Origin: CAWKDG01 sp963848355
GTDB taxonomy: Bacteria > Actinomycetota > Acidimicrobiia > Acidimicrobiales > UBA8190
DNA length: 64,000 nucleotides
Assembly: GCA_963848355.1 (NCBI GenBank)
Contig: CAWKDG010000012.1
Span: forward strand, 558,001 to 622,000
Direction of reading: 5' to 3'
Shown: positions 18,328-28,891 of the stretch, one piece after another
How the letters are laid out: the number at the start of each line of letters is the position of its first letter
How positions within the stretch are numbered: the stretch's first letter is position 1
Position numbers and translations under genes: made by a program
The notes under the pieces: model-generated
The model's input: the letters and a program-made list of their open reading frames with translations, nothing else
Told to the model about the DNA's origin: nothing
Database searches by the model: none

Positions 18328-18878
18328 ATGAGGTCGCTACGCTTCGCCGCGGTCGTCACCCTCGCCAGCCTCGTCCTGACGGGGTGTAGCTCTGGCACGG
18401 CCAATGGGAACATCTACGGGCCTCCAGGCCACCGGTTCTCGATTGCCTTCCCCTCGACACCGAAGAGCGAAGCAGATACGAACGCAGATTCTCGAATCCC
18501 TGCCGCTGGGAAGCAAGGTGTACGCATACGCCGTCAGCAACGCCGCGAACATCTTCGGCAATGCATCACCCACGCCTCCGCCCACCAACCTATGCGGTGG
18601 GCGTCTTCGTCCTGGCATCCGCCACTAGCGCAACACAGTACGTTGCTTATTTCGCTGACCAACCGGGTGTCAGGCGTGTGACGATTGATGGAAAAGCAGG
18701 TTTCGACTTCATCGGTCCCGAGACATCATCAGCCTATAAGCGCCAAGGAGCCACAGACCCGACAGCTTCGGAAGGAACGCTCCTCATCCCCGAGGGGAGA
18801 ACGGTCTTCACCGTTCTTGCTATCACGGCAAGTGCGAATACAGCGCGAGCATTTCTGTCTACCTTCCGGACGGCGTGA
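18328..18878 (+). CDS. Small lipoprotein of unknown function (frameshifted)
   Basis: The first 20 residues, MRSLRFAAVVTLASLVLTGC, form a lipoprotein signal with lipobox LTGC. The mature part starts SSGTANGNIYGPPGHRFSIA and continues in two other frames: LPLGSKVYAYAVSNAANIFG and YAVGVFVLASATSATQYVAY, ending ASANTARAFLSTFRTA. About 180 residues in total. It is followed by a strong hairpin terminator. No family recognised; presumably attached to the outer face of the membrane. Confidence 0.65.
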
Positions 18879-18969
18879 CGACAGACCAACCAGGACGACG
18901 ACGACTGGCACTGCCGTGATCACAGATTCCGATCGCCGAGCTAGACAAAATCACGTCCGAGAAACGGAA

Positions 18970-19001
18970 AGAGGGGGCCCGGCCGAAGCCGGACCCCCTC
19001 T
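18970..19001. terminator. Bidirectional hairpin terminator
   Basis: A 14-base-pair GC-rich stem with one mismatch and a CGAA tetraloop: AGAGGGGGCCCGGC-CGAA-GCCGGACCCCCTCT. It lies between the convergent lipoprotein gene (ends 18878) and the binding-protein gene (ends 19056). No strong U tract follows on either strand, as is common in high-GC actinobacteria. Confidence 0.75.
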
Positions 19002-19055
19002 CGATGGCGCCCTTAAGGCGCTTCCGTACTGGTACTTCAGGTACTGGCGTAGCCG

Positions 19056-20975
19056 TTAGTTACGCGGGTCGCAGTATCCCTGTACTCCTCCGGCCTGGTT
19101 GGAGTCAGCCGGGTAGTCGGCCGCTGTCTGTGCAGCTGACGGCACCGTGGACCCCGTCAGCGAGGGCTGCAGGAAGGTGGTCTGGCTGACGTCCAGCGGG
19201 AAGAACCCGTCTCCGAGGATGGCGTTCTCGATCTCAGTCCGGTAGGTGATACCGGAGTTGTAATCGGTCTCCGTCTTCGTGTCCGGGTTGCACAGGAAGC
19301 CACCAGCCCCGACGAAGTTGAGCGTCGCTGCGCTCGCCGGGTTGGGGGCCGCTGTGTTCGGGTAGGCGTTGTACAGGATGCGGGGATCCAGGAACGTCAC
19401 ACCGGTCAAGTCACCGTTGCCCTGGATCGTCTTGGCGTCAGCGTAGATACCGCCGATCGATCCGTACTGCGTGACGTCGGGCGGCGGTGCCTGGCCGATG
19501 CACGTGCCCTGAATCTGGGCACCCGTCGACCCCGACCGGGTTGATCACCTGGGTGTTCGCCGCAACCTGCTGGCACGTCTGGGTGAACTTGCCGTACGAG
19601 AAGAAGTAGATGGCCCACTGCGCATCGTTCGGGTGGCCAGGCGACGCCGTCCCCTGGTTCCCGTCGATGACGCCCATCTGGTTCTCGGTCAGGTTCTGGT
19701 GATCGGTGGCGGACTGCGTGTCGGCGGACCCGTCACCAAGTTCAGCTGCTGGCGCATGCCGGAGGCTTGCCGAATCCGAGGAAGGACTTCCAGGTGCTGT
19801 AGGTACCCGAAGCCGTCTGCGTGGTGTAGCAGTCGATCGGCTCCGCAGGCCCGCCAAACCCTTCACCGTTCGCAGTGAGCGAAGCGGGGGTCTGGACGCC
19901 CTGCGCCCAGTTCGAGGCAACGCCAGTCCATCGTCACATTCGTCCCGTCCACGCCGGACGTGCCGTCCAGGTTGCAGTTGAACGTGTCGGCCCAGATCGC
20001 CTTCGGGTTGCTCACCGAGATGTCCGTTACGTCCCAGTGCGGGGTGGCGCCAGCCGGGAAGGTCTGGTTGGCCATTCCGATGTGGTTGTTGATGCATGCC
20101 CCAGCTGCCGCGCCGATGCACGCCTCGGACACCCAGGACACGCCGTCCGTGGCGTAGCCCACGTAGTTCAGCTCAGCGTTGGAGGAGTATGAAGACGACC
20201 GTGCGAAGCTGACGTTGAACGCAGCGATGCCGTCGGGACCACCGAGCAGCGGGTTTATCGGGTCGCCGGCGGGCGCACGTTGGTCGCCTGGCTACGGCCG
20301 TTTCCGGAACCGGTGGCGGGAGCGTTGGCGTAGTAGTCGTCGAGTCGGGTTCTCGTTGCCCACGGGAAGAGCGGATTCGCCGCCGGCTTCACCGTACGTG
20401 TCGCCGGGGCTGGTCGTACCGAGCTGGTTGCTGCACTGCAGGTCGTACTGGTTGTCGTTCGTGTTGGTGAGGTCACAGCCCGGGGACTCCTCGAAGAGGT
20501 CGCCCAGGTGATCCATGACGTCGTAGGTCGTCGCCGACCCCGAGCCGATGATCAGCGATGCCGGGGGAAGCCAGTCGGGACCCACGTCGGTGACACTCTC
20601 GGCATTCGAGGTGTACGAGTGCGTCCCCTTCTTCAGCACCACCGTGACGGACTCAATAGCGGCCGTGCCCTCCGCGGGGACGGTGAATTTCACCGACGTA
20701 GCGCTGAAACCAGCCTGAGGGGCAATGCCAGTGGTGGGACCGAAGTTCACCTTGGTGGTGTAGCCGCTCTTCTTGAGGGTCGTGCCCGTGAGGGTCACGG
20801 TCTGACCACCTGCGGTGGTGACCTGGTTAGGCGATGCGGACGTGAGCTTGGGTGCCGGTGCGGCAGCAAACACCGCAGAGGACGTTGCCGCCACTGTGGC
20901 TCCCATGGTCGCGACACCGATCGACACCGCGCACAAAGCGCGGCCCGTTCGGCGCGTGAACAAAGTTCGCAACAT
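19056..20975 (-). CDS. Exported IPT/TIG-domain and phosphate-binding-protein-like protein (frameshifted)
   Basis: About 635 residues. The ATG at 20975 has AAGGAGA upstream. A signal peptide (about 1-38, ending AVFAAAPA) is followed by an IPT/TIG domain (about 40-125: LTSASPNQVTTAGGQTVTLT), then a solute-binding-like region: GSGSATTYDVMDHLGDLFEE, FARSSSYSSNAELNYVGYAT, and LTENQMGVIDGNQGTASPG near the C-terminus. Three or more frame changes are needed (near 20340, 20290-19900 and 19530). The GS-TTYDVM and FARSS words resemble PstS-type proteins. It lies downstream of the extended pst operon in the same direction with its own 350-base leader. Substrate unproven. Confidence 0.68.
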
Positions 20976-21327
20976 GTTTCTCCTTATGATTGGTGAATGG
21001 TCGCAGGGGCCCATCCGTCCCCCCATGGCAACCTAAAGAAGCCAGGTAATCTGAACGTCACGAATGCACGGGCTTTGGATGAACTCTTGGTGACGTGCGG
21101 GTTTGCTTGACAGATATTTGTAGTTGCACGGCCACAAGGTGTGGTTGGAGGCGACGGCCGACCAAGATGCTCCCCCGATCACTCCTGACGGCACCCTCCA
21201 AATGCCGGAAGAGACGAAGCCGGAACGGTGCGCCACTCTGAGTAGGCGCCGTGCGGGAAGGAGGCTCAGGCGTCCGGCAGTGCGGACCGAGTTGGCCGAC
21301 CTCGGCGAGGACTCAGTGGCGGGCCGC
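20976..21327. other. Leader region of the TIG/binding-protein gene
   Basis: A 350-base gap between the sortase-like gene and the TIG/binding-protein gene, both on the minus strand. It is more AT-rich near 21040-21130 and contains a two-unit PhoP-box-like repeat (21074-21095). No supported coding sequence. Confidence 0.5.
21074..21095 (-). promoter_or_regulatory. Weak two-unit PhoP-box-like direct repeat
   Basis: On the minus strand: CGTCACCAAGA then GTTCATCCAAA, two 11-base units whose first seven bases match GTTCACC at 5 and 6 positions. It lies about 100 bases upstream of the TIG/binding-protein ATG. Much weaker than the array at pstC; reported because the neighbours are phosphate genes. 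Confidence 0.35.
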
Positions 21328-22319
21328 TCAGAACGTGGCGGGGAGGGCGCGTGCCAGAGCCTGGCAGGCAAAGAGCCCGCACATAAGCACGATCGGGGCA
21401 ACGAAGAGGTAGACGAGCCACGGTTGCCCCCAACGCCTCGCCGCCGCTGCGGCAGCGACGACAACACCCACAGTGATCAGCATCCAGACGGGGTGAGCCA
21501 CCCGGCCGCCGGGTCGCCGTTGAGGGCCAGGGCCGTCTTCGGGGGGATCCGACCCGTCATCGCGTCGACCCTCGCAGGGGCTCCTTTGAGCTGCGCCACG
21601 ACGACGAGTCGGCCGCTGGTGAGGAGACCTGCATCGGCGGTGATCAGCGTGAGCCGGTTCGTGGCGGTCGGTCCGACCACGTCCCGATGTCCGGACGGGA
21701 CCGTCCTCACGTGGCTGACCACATAGGTGAACGTGCCGGCCCCGTCGACCACCTTGATCTTCTGACCGTGCTTGAGTGTGTCGACCGAACGGAACGGCGC
21801 GCCGAAGGTGACCCGTCGACCGGCGATGACCGCATTGCCCGGTGTGCCGGGTAGCACGGTGCCAGGCATGAGACCAGGACCTTTCATGAGATCTGCCGCG
21901 CTCGTGCCCTCGACCACGACCTGGTGCAGCTCGAGGGCGGGGATATCGAGCACGGCGATCGCACTGCCTTCGGACGGGGGGTGCCCTTCGACCAGACTGG
22001 TCACCGTCAGGGGATGGCCGATGAGCGATGCCGTGAGCCGTTGCTGGTTCCTACTGGCCGTGACACCGCTGAACAAGAAGACGTAGGCGAAGAAGGCGGC
22101 CAACAGCGCAGCGACTGTGACCAGCGCCACCCCGACGTGGACAATCGCCGACGCCGAGCCCGACGCCTTTCGATGAACCCCTCGGTGAACCCCATGGCCG
22201 ACGACGTCGTCATCCTCTTCCGAGTGCCCATTCTCATCGCCAGCGACGCTTCGCAGCATGGGCCAGGAGTCGGCACCGGAGAGAGGATCCCGCTCGTCTG
22301 TGACGTCTGTGGTCGTCAT
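21328..22319 (-). CDS. Sortase-like membrane protein without catalytic His and Cys
   Basis: About 330 residues. N-terminal membrane helix at 60-84; a sortase beta-barrel at about 115-245 with GNAVIAGRRVTFGAPF (where active sortases have AGHR; the His is R168) and NRLTLITADAGLLTSGRLVV (where active enzymes have TLxTC; the Cys is A228). Arg237 is kept. After a frame change near 21480 two further helices follow (LITVGVVVAAAAAARRW and WLVYLFVAPIVLMCGLFA), an extension seen in actinobacterial sortase-like proteins. The ATG overlaps the preceding gene's stop (ATGA), so it is the last gene of the pst operon. It should be catalytically dead; a binding or scaffold role is inference. Confidence 0.75.
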
Positions 22320-25060
22320 GAGACCTCCCCCGCAACTGCGCGCGTCCGGTTGGATCGGGCGCGCCGTAGGATCAAGAATCCACCGACGAAGCAGAGGAGC
22401 GCCACGACGAGGGCAGACGGCAGGAGGAGCCGACTGGCCGTGCCCAGGATGATCACGCTCAGGTCAACGGGAATCACCGGAGAGCGCGATCTGCCTTTCG
22501 GAGCCTTGGCCACTGGGCTCGACGGAGCGCCCTTCGTCGTCAACTGGGTGGCGGCGGTCGTCGGCGGGTTCGGCGAAAGCGTCGAGATCGTCGACGAGGA
22601 AGAAGCGGTGGGAGCGTTGCTTGCGGGAATCGTGTACACATTCGAGAGGGACGACGAGCGAGCATTGTCGGCCGACGAAGCGGGTGATGCGTAGAGGGCG
22701 GTGTGCAGAGCGGCCAGGGCGGCCGTGGCCATGCCGGTCGGCATCGGGTAGTACCCGGAGGGCAGCGTTCCCGAGGTCGAGAAGTTGATCATGTTGGTCA
22801 CCAGGTTCGAGATGGCCGTGGTCGTGGCCGCCGACACGCCCGCAGTGGGCACGATGGCGTAGGTGATGTCCGGCATCGGGTATGCCGTTGGGTCGGGATC
22901 GGACCAGTTGAACTGGTACGTGTTGGCGGGACAGGTCGGCGAGACCGCGACGCACGGTTGTGCTGCTTCCAGTCCGGCCTCCACGCTCGACGTGGTGGGG
23001 GCTTCGAAGTTTCCGCTCGCGTTCTCGAGGCTCGCCTCGCCCAGGCCCCAGAACGAAGCCTCCGATGAGTCCATGATCCCGAAGGCCGCCAGCGGGTCCG
23101 ATCCGTTCTGGGGCAGGGGGAGCTCTCCGCCCCCGTACGCATAGCCGCGCATCTTGAATGCCTGGAGCGCCGGGGACTGGGCGGCGGAGAACTGGCTCGA
23201 AGTACCCGAAATCGACGGGAAGTCCGAGATACCTGCACAGGTGGGAAAGACCCATGGGGCATGCGCGTCGCCGGTGGGTGGCCACACAGAGGACTGGGGA
23301 ACCGTGGTGAATGTCGACGGCGCCGAGTTCGGATCGTTCACGGTGACCTGGGTGGCGTCGGGATTACCTGATTGCTGGTCGGGCTCGAACACGGTCACGT
23401 TCAGGGCCGGGTTCGGGGCGTGGCACAACCAGTCGGTGGTCTCGTAGCTCGCCCCACTCGGGACATCGGACATGAAGGCGCCGAACGACTGGGGAGTCAC
23501 GCCATCCTTCAACACGGAGTCGGCCGACAATGGATTCACGAGGTCGAACGCGTCCAGGTTGTCGGCCAGCCAATTGAGTTGATTGGATGTCGGGCAGTTG
23601 TAGAGCTGCGCGCAGGTCACACCAGAGGCGGCGAGCGCTGACGTGAGATTGTCCGAATCGGCGAAGTTGTCGGTTTGCACCCCTCCCGGGAAGGTGTACG
23701 ACGGGTCCCCCTCGGGTGATTCGTAGGCAGAGTTGATCAGACCCGCCACCATGTTGGGGGTGAGGTTGTATGTCGAAACCGGGACGGATAGGCCGTTGAG
23801 GATGTCGCCAGCCAGGAAGGACACCGTGCTCGCCGACACAGCCACCGGTATCAAGGCGTACGCCTCTCCCTGGAGCGGCGTCATCTGGGTCGGATCCATG
23901 GGATTGTCGACGAAGGACACCGCTGATCCGCCGGAGGCGAAATCCGCAACCGCCGACGCCGTGTCGTCGGTGGTGTTGAGTGCGACCACGCCGTTGGGCT
24001 GGTTGCACGTACTGTCCACGACGGTCGGTATCAACTGCTCGACGCTTGTCGATGAATCGGTGTTGAGGATGGGTGTATTGGCCGGGCAACCCGACTCCAG
24101 CGCCCTGAAGGTCAATGGGATGATCACGCTGTTCGTGGCGGACACGGGAGGGCCGAACCCGACGATCGGCCCCTGTCCGGTCTCATCGGTCACGACGATG
24201 TCGCACGGGTCGACAGTGTTGTCGCAGTAGAAGCCGGGCTCGTTGTTGTTCTGGAGGATGTCGAGTGCCGGTATCAGGCTGTTCTCCTGACCTGTGGGAT
24301 CGAAGAACACGGGATACGTCGCCGTCGTGAGGTTGTCCTGCGTCGCGTTGTCGGCCACGGGGATGCTGATCGGGTTGTAGGTCCCGCTCTCCCACGCCCC
24401 CGCCAGACAGGAGGGGTCGGTGGCCGAGGTGATGCCCGAGCACAGGGCGACCCGGAAGCTGTCCGTCGAAGGAAAGTCGGTCACCTTGATGGACACGTTC
24501 TGACCGTCGCGCAGGTCGGTGTTCGGACCGACGTCGACGGTCGGGCACGTTCCGGTACTGCACGGAATCGTGGCGATGCACCCCTCCGCCTTGTCGGACG
24601 TACAGGTGGAAGGGGCCAGGACCGCCAGCAGCGTCACCGAGGAGGTGGCTGTCACGACAGTGGTCTTGTATGACCCACTGGCCGTGCCCGTGTTGGTGAT
24701 GAAGCCCTGGTCCACGTCGGCCTGGGTGGTCGTGTAGGTGGCCGTGCACGTCTCCGACGTCTCCGGCGCCAGGGTGGTGGTCGGACAACTGATGGCCGAC
24801 AGACCCGGCATGGGATCGGTCACGCCCACCGACGTGAGCGTCGTGTTGCCGGAGTCGGTCACCGCGTAGCTGTAGGTGACAGCGGTGCCCGGTCCCACGA
24901 AGGTCGAGATGGAAGCCGTCTTCACCAAGGCGATCGCGGGCTTCGGGGGCTTGGCCCCAGTGGGCGTCGACAGCGCCACGATCGCCAAGCCCGTCGATGC
25001 CAGCACCATGGCCGCGCACGCCGCGATCCGCGCACTCACCCTGGTCGTCCTCGCGCTCAT
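22316..25060 (-). CDS. Membrane-anchored binding-protein-like protein with DUF11-type domain
   Basis: A 914-residue exported protein. Signal peptide about 1-36; DUF11/conserved-repeat domain about 41-145 (TAVTYSYAVTDSGNTTLTSV, TATYTTTQADVDQGFITNTG); a Cys-containing region; a PstS-like binding fold about 330-780, with FASGGSAVSFVDNPMDP and GEAYALIPVAVSASTVSFLA, the pattern by which PstS proteins contact the permease side; a Ser/Thr/Pro-rich stalk about 800-865; one transmembrane helix (PSALVVALLCFVGGFLIL) and a basic tail. Overlaps pstS upstream and the sortase-like gene downstream by four bases each (ATGA). Probably a surface accessory of phosphate uptake. Frame intact. Confidence 0.75.
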   Translation of the reverse strand: MSARTTRVSARIAACAAMVLASTGLAIVALSTPTGAKPPKPAIALVKTASISTFVGPGTAVTYSYAVTDSGNTTLTSVGVTDPMPGLSAISCPTTTLAPETSETCTATYTTTQADVDQGFITNTGTASGSYKTTVVTATSSVTLLAVLAPSTCTSDKAEGCIATIPCSTGTCPTVDVGPNTDLRDGQNVSIKVTDFPSTDSFRVALCSGITSATDPSCLAGAWESGTYNPISIPVADNATQDNLTTATYPVFFDPTGQENSLIPALDILQNNNEPGFYCDNTVDPCDIVVTDETGQGPIVGFGPPVSATNSVIIPLTFRALESGCPANTPILNTDSSTSVEQLIPTVVDSTCNQPNGVVALNTTDDTASAVADFASGGSAVSFVDNPMDPTQMTPLQGEAYALIPVAVSASTVSFLAGDILNGLSVPVSTYNLTPNMVAGLINSAYESPEGDPSYTFPGGVQTDNFADSDNLTSALAASGVTCAQLYNCPTSNQLNWLADNLDAFDLVNPLSADSVLKDGVTPQSFGAFMSDVPSGASYETTDWLCHAPNPALNVTVFEPDQQSGNPDATQVTVNDPNSAPSTFTTVPQSSVWPPTGDAHAPWVFPTCAGISDFPSISGTSSQFSAAQSPALQAFKMRGYAYGGGELPLPQNGSDPLAAFGIMDSSEASFWGLGEASLENASGNFEAPTTSSVEAGLEAAQPCVAVSPTCPANTYQFNWSDPDPTAYPMPDITYAIVPTAGVSAATTTAISNLVTNMINFSTSGTLPSGYYPMPTGMATAALAALHTALYASPASSADNARSSSLSNVYTIPASNAPTASSSSTISTLSPNPPTTAATQLTTKGAPSSPVAKAPKGRSRSPVIPVDLSVIILGTASRLLLPSALVVALLCFVGGFLILRRARSNRTRAVAGEVS

Positions 25061-26824
25061 GTCACCAATTCCCGACCTGGCGAGGAGTCCGCCGCTGCCC
25101 GCCTGCGCCGCCTCGTCATGGCGACGAGGGGAGGACCGAATACCGCGGCCAACACCAGGAGTGCCCCACCGAGGTACCCCAGCAGGTGCGGCGGCACAAT
25201 GGATTCGATGGCGGACGTGAGCGCGTCGATTCGCGGGTACTTGGAGGGAACCGTCGGTGCGGCCTGCTTCGGCACCAGCTTCCCGTTAACCTCGGCGTAG
25301 CCGGCGGCGACCTCGGCGGGCGTCAACGTGCTCGAACCACTTTGAGCGGTCGAGCTCGAACCGGCGGTGTCGGCCGCTGCTTTACCCCCGCCGGCACCTC
25401 CACCGACGGCCGTCGCGGGCGTGCCTGAGCCGGCCGCGCCGCCGCCAGACTGGCCGACGATCTTGGGCCCCGTGGTCGACGGGAGAGCGCCGGTGACATA
25501 GGGGTTCTGACAGGTTGCCGGCGAGACGGGCGGTGGCTGCTGGCCGCCGGGCATGCGCCCGATGGCGTCGAAGTCCTCTTGGACCAGGTTGGCTGGGAGC
25601 GGCGAGTAGCCGAGCAGGGCCATCTTCTCCTGCCCCGCACAGGCCAGGAAGTTCACGAATTGTCCGAGCTCTTGGCCTTTCTCTGGAGGGAAATCCGACG
25701 TGGGACCGGTCGGCGGTGCTCCCGCGCCGGAGCTGGCGCAGTTGGAGCCTTGCGCGGCGGCGAGCTGCGGTGAGCAGGGGGTGACCAGGTAGCTGTAGGC
25801 GGAGAGGGGGTAGGCGTTGGGAGTCGTGTCGGTGTAGACGTTCGTGAGGTCCTGGGTGAGGTCGGGGTGCAGGATCGCCGCCTCGAGGGCCGTGGCCACG
25901 TTGAGCGACGTCGGCTGGACCGCGTTGCCGCTGGCGTTCATGAGCGAGGCAACGGGAAAGTGGTGCTCAATCGCGTAGGCCGTCTCGACATAGGTGATGG
26001 AGCCGACGCTCGACACGGCGGCCACATAGTTGGCGGCGTTGTCCGAGCCCGACTCGCCGACCAGGGTGCCCTTGCCCCAACCCGGGTATGTGGTGGGAGA
26101 GGGGTTCGACCCCTGGGCCGGGATAGGCCAAATGGCCGTCGGATCTCCGGGATTGGCCGATTCGAACGCGTTCTGGGCAGCAGTGAAATCGGCCCCATCC
26201 TGGTGGAGCAGGTAATCGGAGAGGAGGTAGTTCTCGCCGGAGGCGTCCGAGCGAAATACCGGGATGATCTGCTGGTTCGGAAGGTCACCGGCGAGCTGTG
26301 GGTTGGCTTGCAGCGATGGCCGGGTCGTTCCAGTTGGTGATCTCGCCGAGGAAGATCTGGTCGACGAGGGACGGGGTGAGGATGAGGTTGGTGATCTGTT
26401 GCCCGTCATTGCCGTTGAGGTTGTACATGAAGCCAAGGCCGCCGGCTACATCCGGCATGTACTGGTAAGGCTGCGTCGGGTAGTAGGTCGACTGCTGCGA
26501 ACTGTAAGGGATGTCCGAGGCGGCGAAGTCGACCTGGGCCTGGGCGAGATTGTTGAGACCGATCACGGACGAAGAGACCTGCCAGTTGATGTTGGTCCCA
26601 TAGAGAGTGCTCGCCTGGCCCACCCATTCCTGGATGGCCACGGCCGCGAAACTCGATCCCGTGGACTGCAACGTCGGGTCCGCCGCCGCCGGAGCGGCGG
26701 TGGCGAAAAGGACGGAGACCGCCAGCCCGACGCAGGCGAGCTGCATAAAGACGAGCGAGCGCACGCGGGTCCGGCGAGATGCTGCCGGGGGGCGCATCGG
26801 TTCAGCCGAACTGGCCGTTGACAT
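25057..26824 (-). CDS. pstS: Phosphate ABC transporter substrate-binding protein PstS, membrane-anchored (one frameshift)
   Basis: About 588 residues. The signal peptide ends VLFATAAPAAA; the mature start is DPTLQSTGSSFAAVAIQEW. PstS hallmarks: VDFAASDIPYSS, GQQITNLILTPSLVDQIFLG, EITNWNDPAIA, and after a frame change near 26300 VFRSDASGENYLLSDYLLHQ. The C-terminus has a Gly/Ser-rich linker, a transmembrane helix (LGYLGGALLVLAAVFGPPLV) and RRRRR, so the protein is tethered by a C-terminal helix instead of a lipid. It starts at the ATG at 26824, overlapping pstB by 23 bases; an ATG at 26797 is the alternative. Fourth gene of pstCABS. Confidence 0.88.
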
Positions 26825-27612
26825 AGTCCCACGTCCTCTGGTCGGTCGGCGCTCCGAAGATCTGTGTCGTGGCACCCGTTTCGATGACTCGACCGGGCAT
26901 GTTCTCTTCGGCCAAGAAGAAGGAGCAGGAGTCCGATATCCGCTGGGCCTGTTGCATGTTGTGGGTCACGATGACGACGGTGACCTCGTCTGCGATGTCA
27001 CGGATGGTCTGCTCGATCCTCATGGTGGAGGTCGGGTCGAGCGCCGAGCACGGCTCGTCCATGAGCAGCACCCGCGGCTTGACCGCCAGTGCCCGGGCGA
27101 TGCAGAGGCGCTGTTGCTGCCCACCGGAAAGAGCGCCTCCGAGCTCGCCGAGCCGATCCTTGACTTCCTTCCACAGGCCCGCCTTCGTCAGCGACTCCTC
27201 GACGACGGTGTCCCGGTCACGCGGGTTCGTGCGGGAGAATTTGAGCCCGGAAAGCACGTTCTGCGAGATGGTCATGGCGGGGAAGGGATTGGGCTTCTGG
27301 AACACCATGCCGATGTGTCGCCTGAGTATCCATGGCCCGTTGGCCGGGACCGTAGATGTCGACCCCGTCCAATTCGACCGAACCGGCAAGTTGGGCCCGG
27401 GGCACCACTTCGTGCATCCGATTCAGGATGCGCAGGAACGTCGACTTGCCACAGCCCGAGGGCCCGATGAGCGCAGCGACCTTCGACTGCTCCATCTCGA
27501 GGGACACTGACTCGAGCACGAGCCGGCCGCTGAACCAGGCGCACACTCCCTCAGCGACGAGACGACCGGCTGTTTGTCCCGCACGAACGGAGGAGGGTGC
27601 CGTGTCGGGCAA
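26802..27612 (-). CDS. pstB: Phosphate ABC transporter ATP-binding protein PstB (one frameshift)
   Basis: About 270 residues. Walker A IGPSGCGKSTFLRILNRM, then after a frame change near 27330 HIGMVFQKPNPFPAMTISQN, signature LGGALSGGQQQRLCIARAL, Walker B PRVLLMDEPCSALDP and the H-loop VIVTHNMQQAQRI. These PstB-specific words (NPFP, SGGQQQR, ALDP) leave little doubt. The start is a TTG at 27612, or an ATG at 27628 overlapping the pstA stop (ATGA) if one more base is misread. It energises PstAC; third gene of the operon. Confidence 0.9.
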
Positions 27613-27624
27613 GCATTCCGGTCG

Positions 27625-28891
27625 TCATTGGTTACTCTCGCTCTCACTCGTGATCGGGATCGGGACGAAAATGCGAGCCAACATGTCGTCCTGGCGGCCG
27701 TCTTCTTGCCCTTCGTCCGACTGAAGACCCGGGCCAGCACGAAGAGGATCAGCACGATCGACATCAGCACGAATGCGGCCTGGAAGGCCAGGTCGATCAA
27801 CACCGGCTGGGCCGTGCGGAAGTTGGACCAGATGACCAGCGGGAGGGCCGACTGGGGCTGGGAGAACGGGTTGGCGTTGACGACCTGCGAGCCGAACGCC
27901 GTGAACAGCAGTGGGGCAGTCTCGCCCACGATGCGGGCGATACCCAGCAGCACTGCGGTCACCACGCCGGAACGAGCGGTCGGCAGGACCACCGACCACG
28001 TCGTCCTCCACTGCGGGGCACCAAGAGCGGCGGACGCCTCGCGCAACCCGCTCGGGACCACCCGGAGCACCTCCTCGACCACCCTGGTCACCGATGGGAG
28101 GAGGATCACCGTGAGGGCGAGCGACGCGGCGAACCCGGAGTAGGTCAGGACGTGGTCGAGGATGAGGATCGAGTAGATGAAGATGCCGGCTACGACGGAT
28201 GGCGTGCCGCTCATGGCCGTCACGACGGTACGCACGATGCGTACGCCGCGGCCACGCACCTCATTGAGGAAGACGGCGGTGGCTATGGCGGCGGGCACGC
28301 CCATGGCCGCCGCGATCATCACCTGTTCGAATGTGCCGATGATCGCATGGAGGATGCCGACGGTGGCGAGCGCGTTGGGCGCAGCCAGCTGAAAATGCTG
28401 CTGGTCCTTGGTGAACAGCGGCCTCCAGTGAATGGAAGGAACAGCCTTGTAGGCCACCCACACCACGATGAAGACGACCAAGGAGACGACGAGGAGGGCG
28501 GCGCTGACGACGACGACTGCGACCACTCGGTCGGTCGCCACCTTGCGCTCGACCACCTGTGCGGTGGCGATCCAGGTCAAGTACGAGGAAGTCGACGTAC
28601 CAGCAGACGAGGAACCCGAAGGCTCCGGACAGGATCGTCAGCTGATTGAAGACGACCCAGACCATGCAGAAAGAGGAGAGGGCGGCCAACACCAGCAGTC
28701 CCACGTCCTTCTTGCCGAAGTCGCTGGGCCGCAACGGTGAGGGGAGCCTTCCGTGGCTCGGGTGGCGGACCACCTGGGAGGTGGCTGTCGCTCAGGTGGT
28801 CGGTACGCCAGTCAGATGGCGGCGGCGGGACCACCGACGGCGATTCGACGAGGATGGTCGGTGCACCAGGCATATCGAGGTCGGTGCTCAC
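27625..28891 (-). CDS. pstA: Phosphate ABC transporter permease PstA (frameshifted)
   Basis: About 420 residues, longer than the usual 280-300. A GTG at 28891 overlaps the pstC stop (GTGA). The N-terminal part (MSTDLDMPGAPTILVESPSV) leads, after a frame change near 28750, into two extra membrane helices (DVGLLVLAALSSFCMVWVVF, SGAFGFLVCWYVDFLVL). A further frame change near 28580 opens the standard PstA core with helices at VVAVVVVSAALLVVSLVVFI onward and the permease loop EASAALGAPQWRTTWSVVLP. Its end in the frame LARIFVPIPITSESESNQ at 27625 is less certain than its core. Confidence 0.85.

Noticed and set aside
21328..21483. Separate 51-residue membrane protein starting at an ATG overlapping the sortase-like stop
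   Set aside because: Two helices after the barrel are a known C-terminal extension of actinobacterial sortase-like proteins, and frame changes are common here, so I treat it as the end of that gene.
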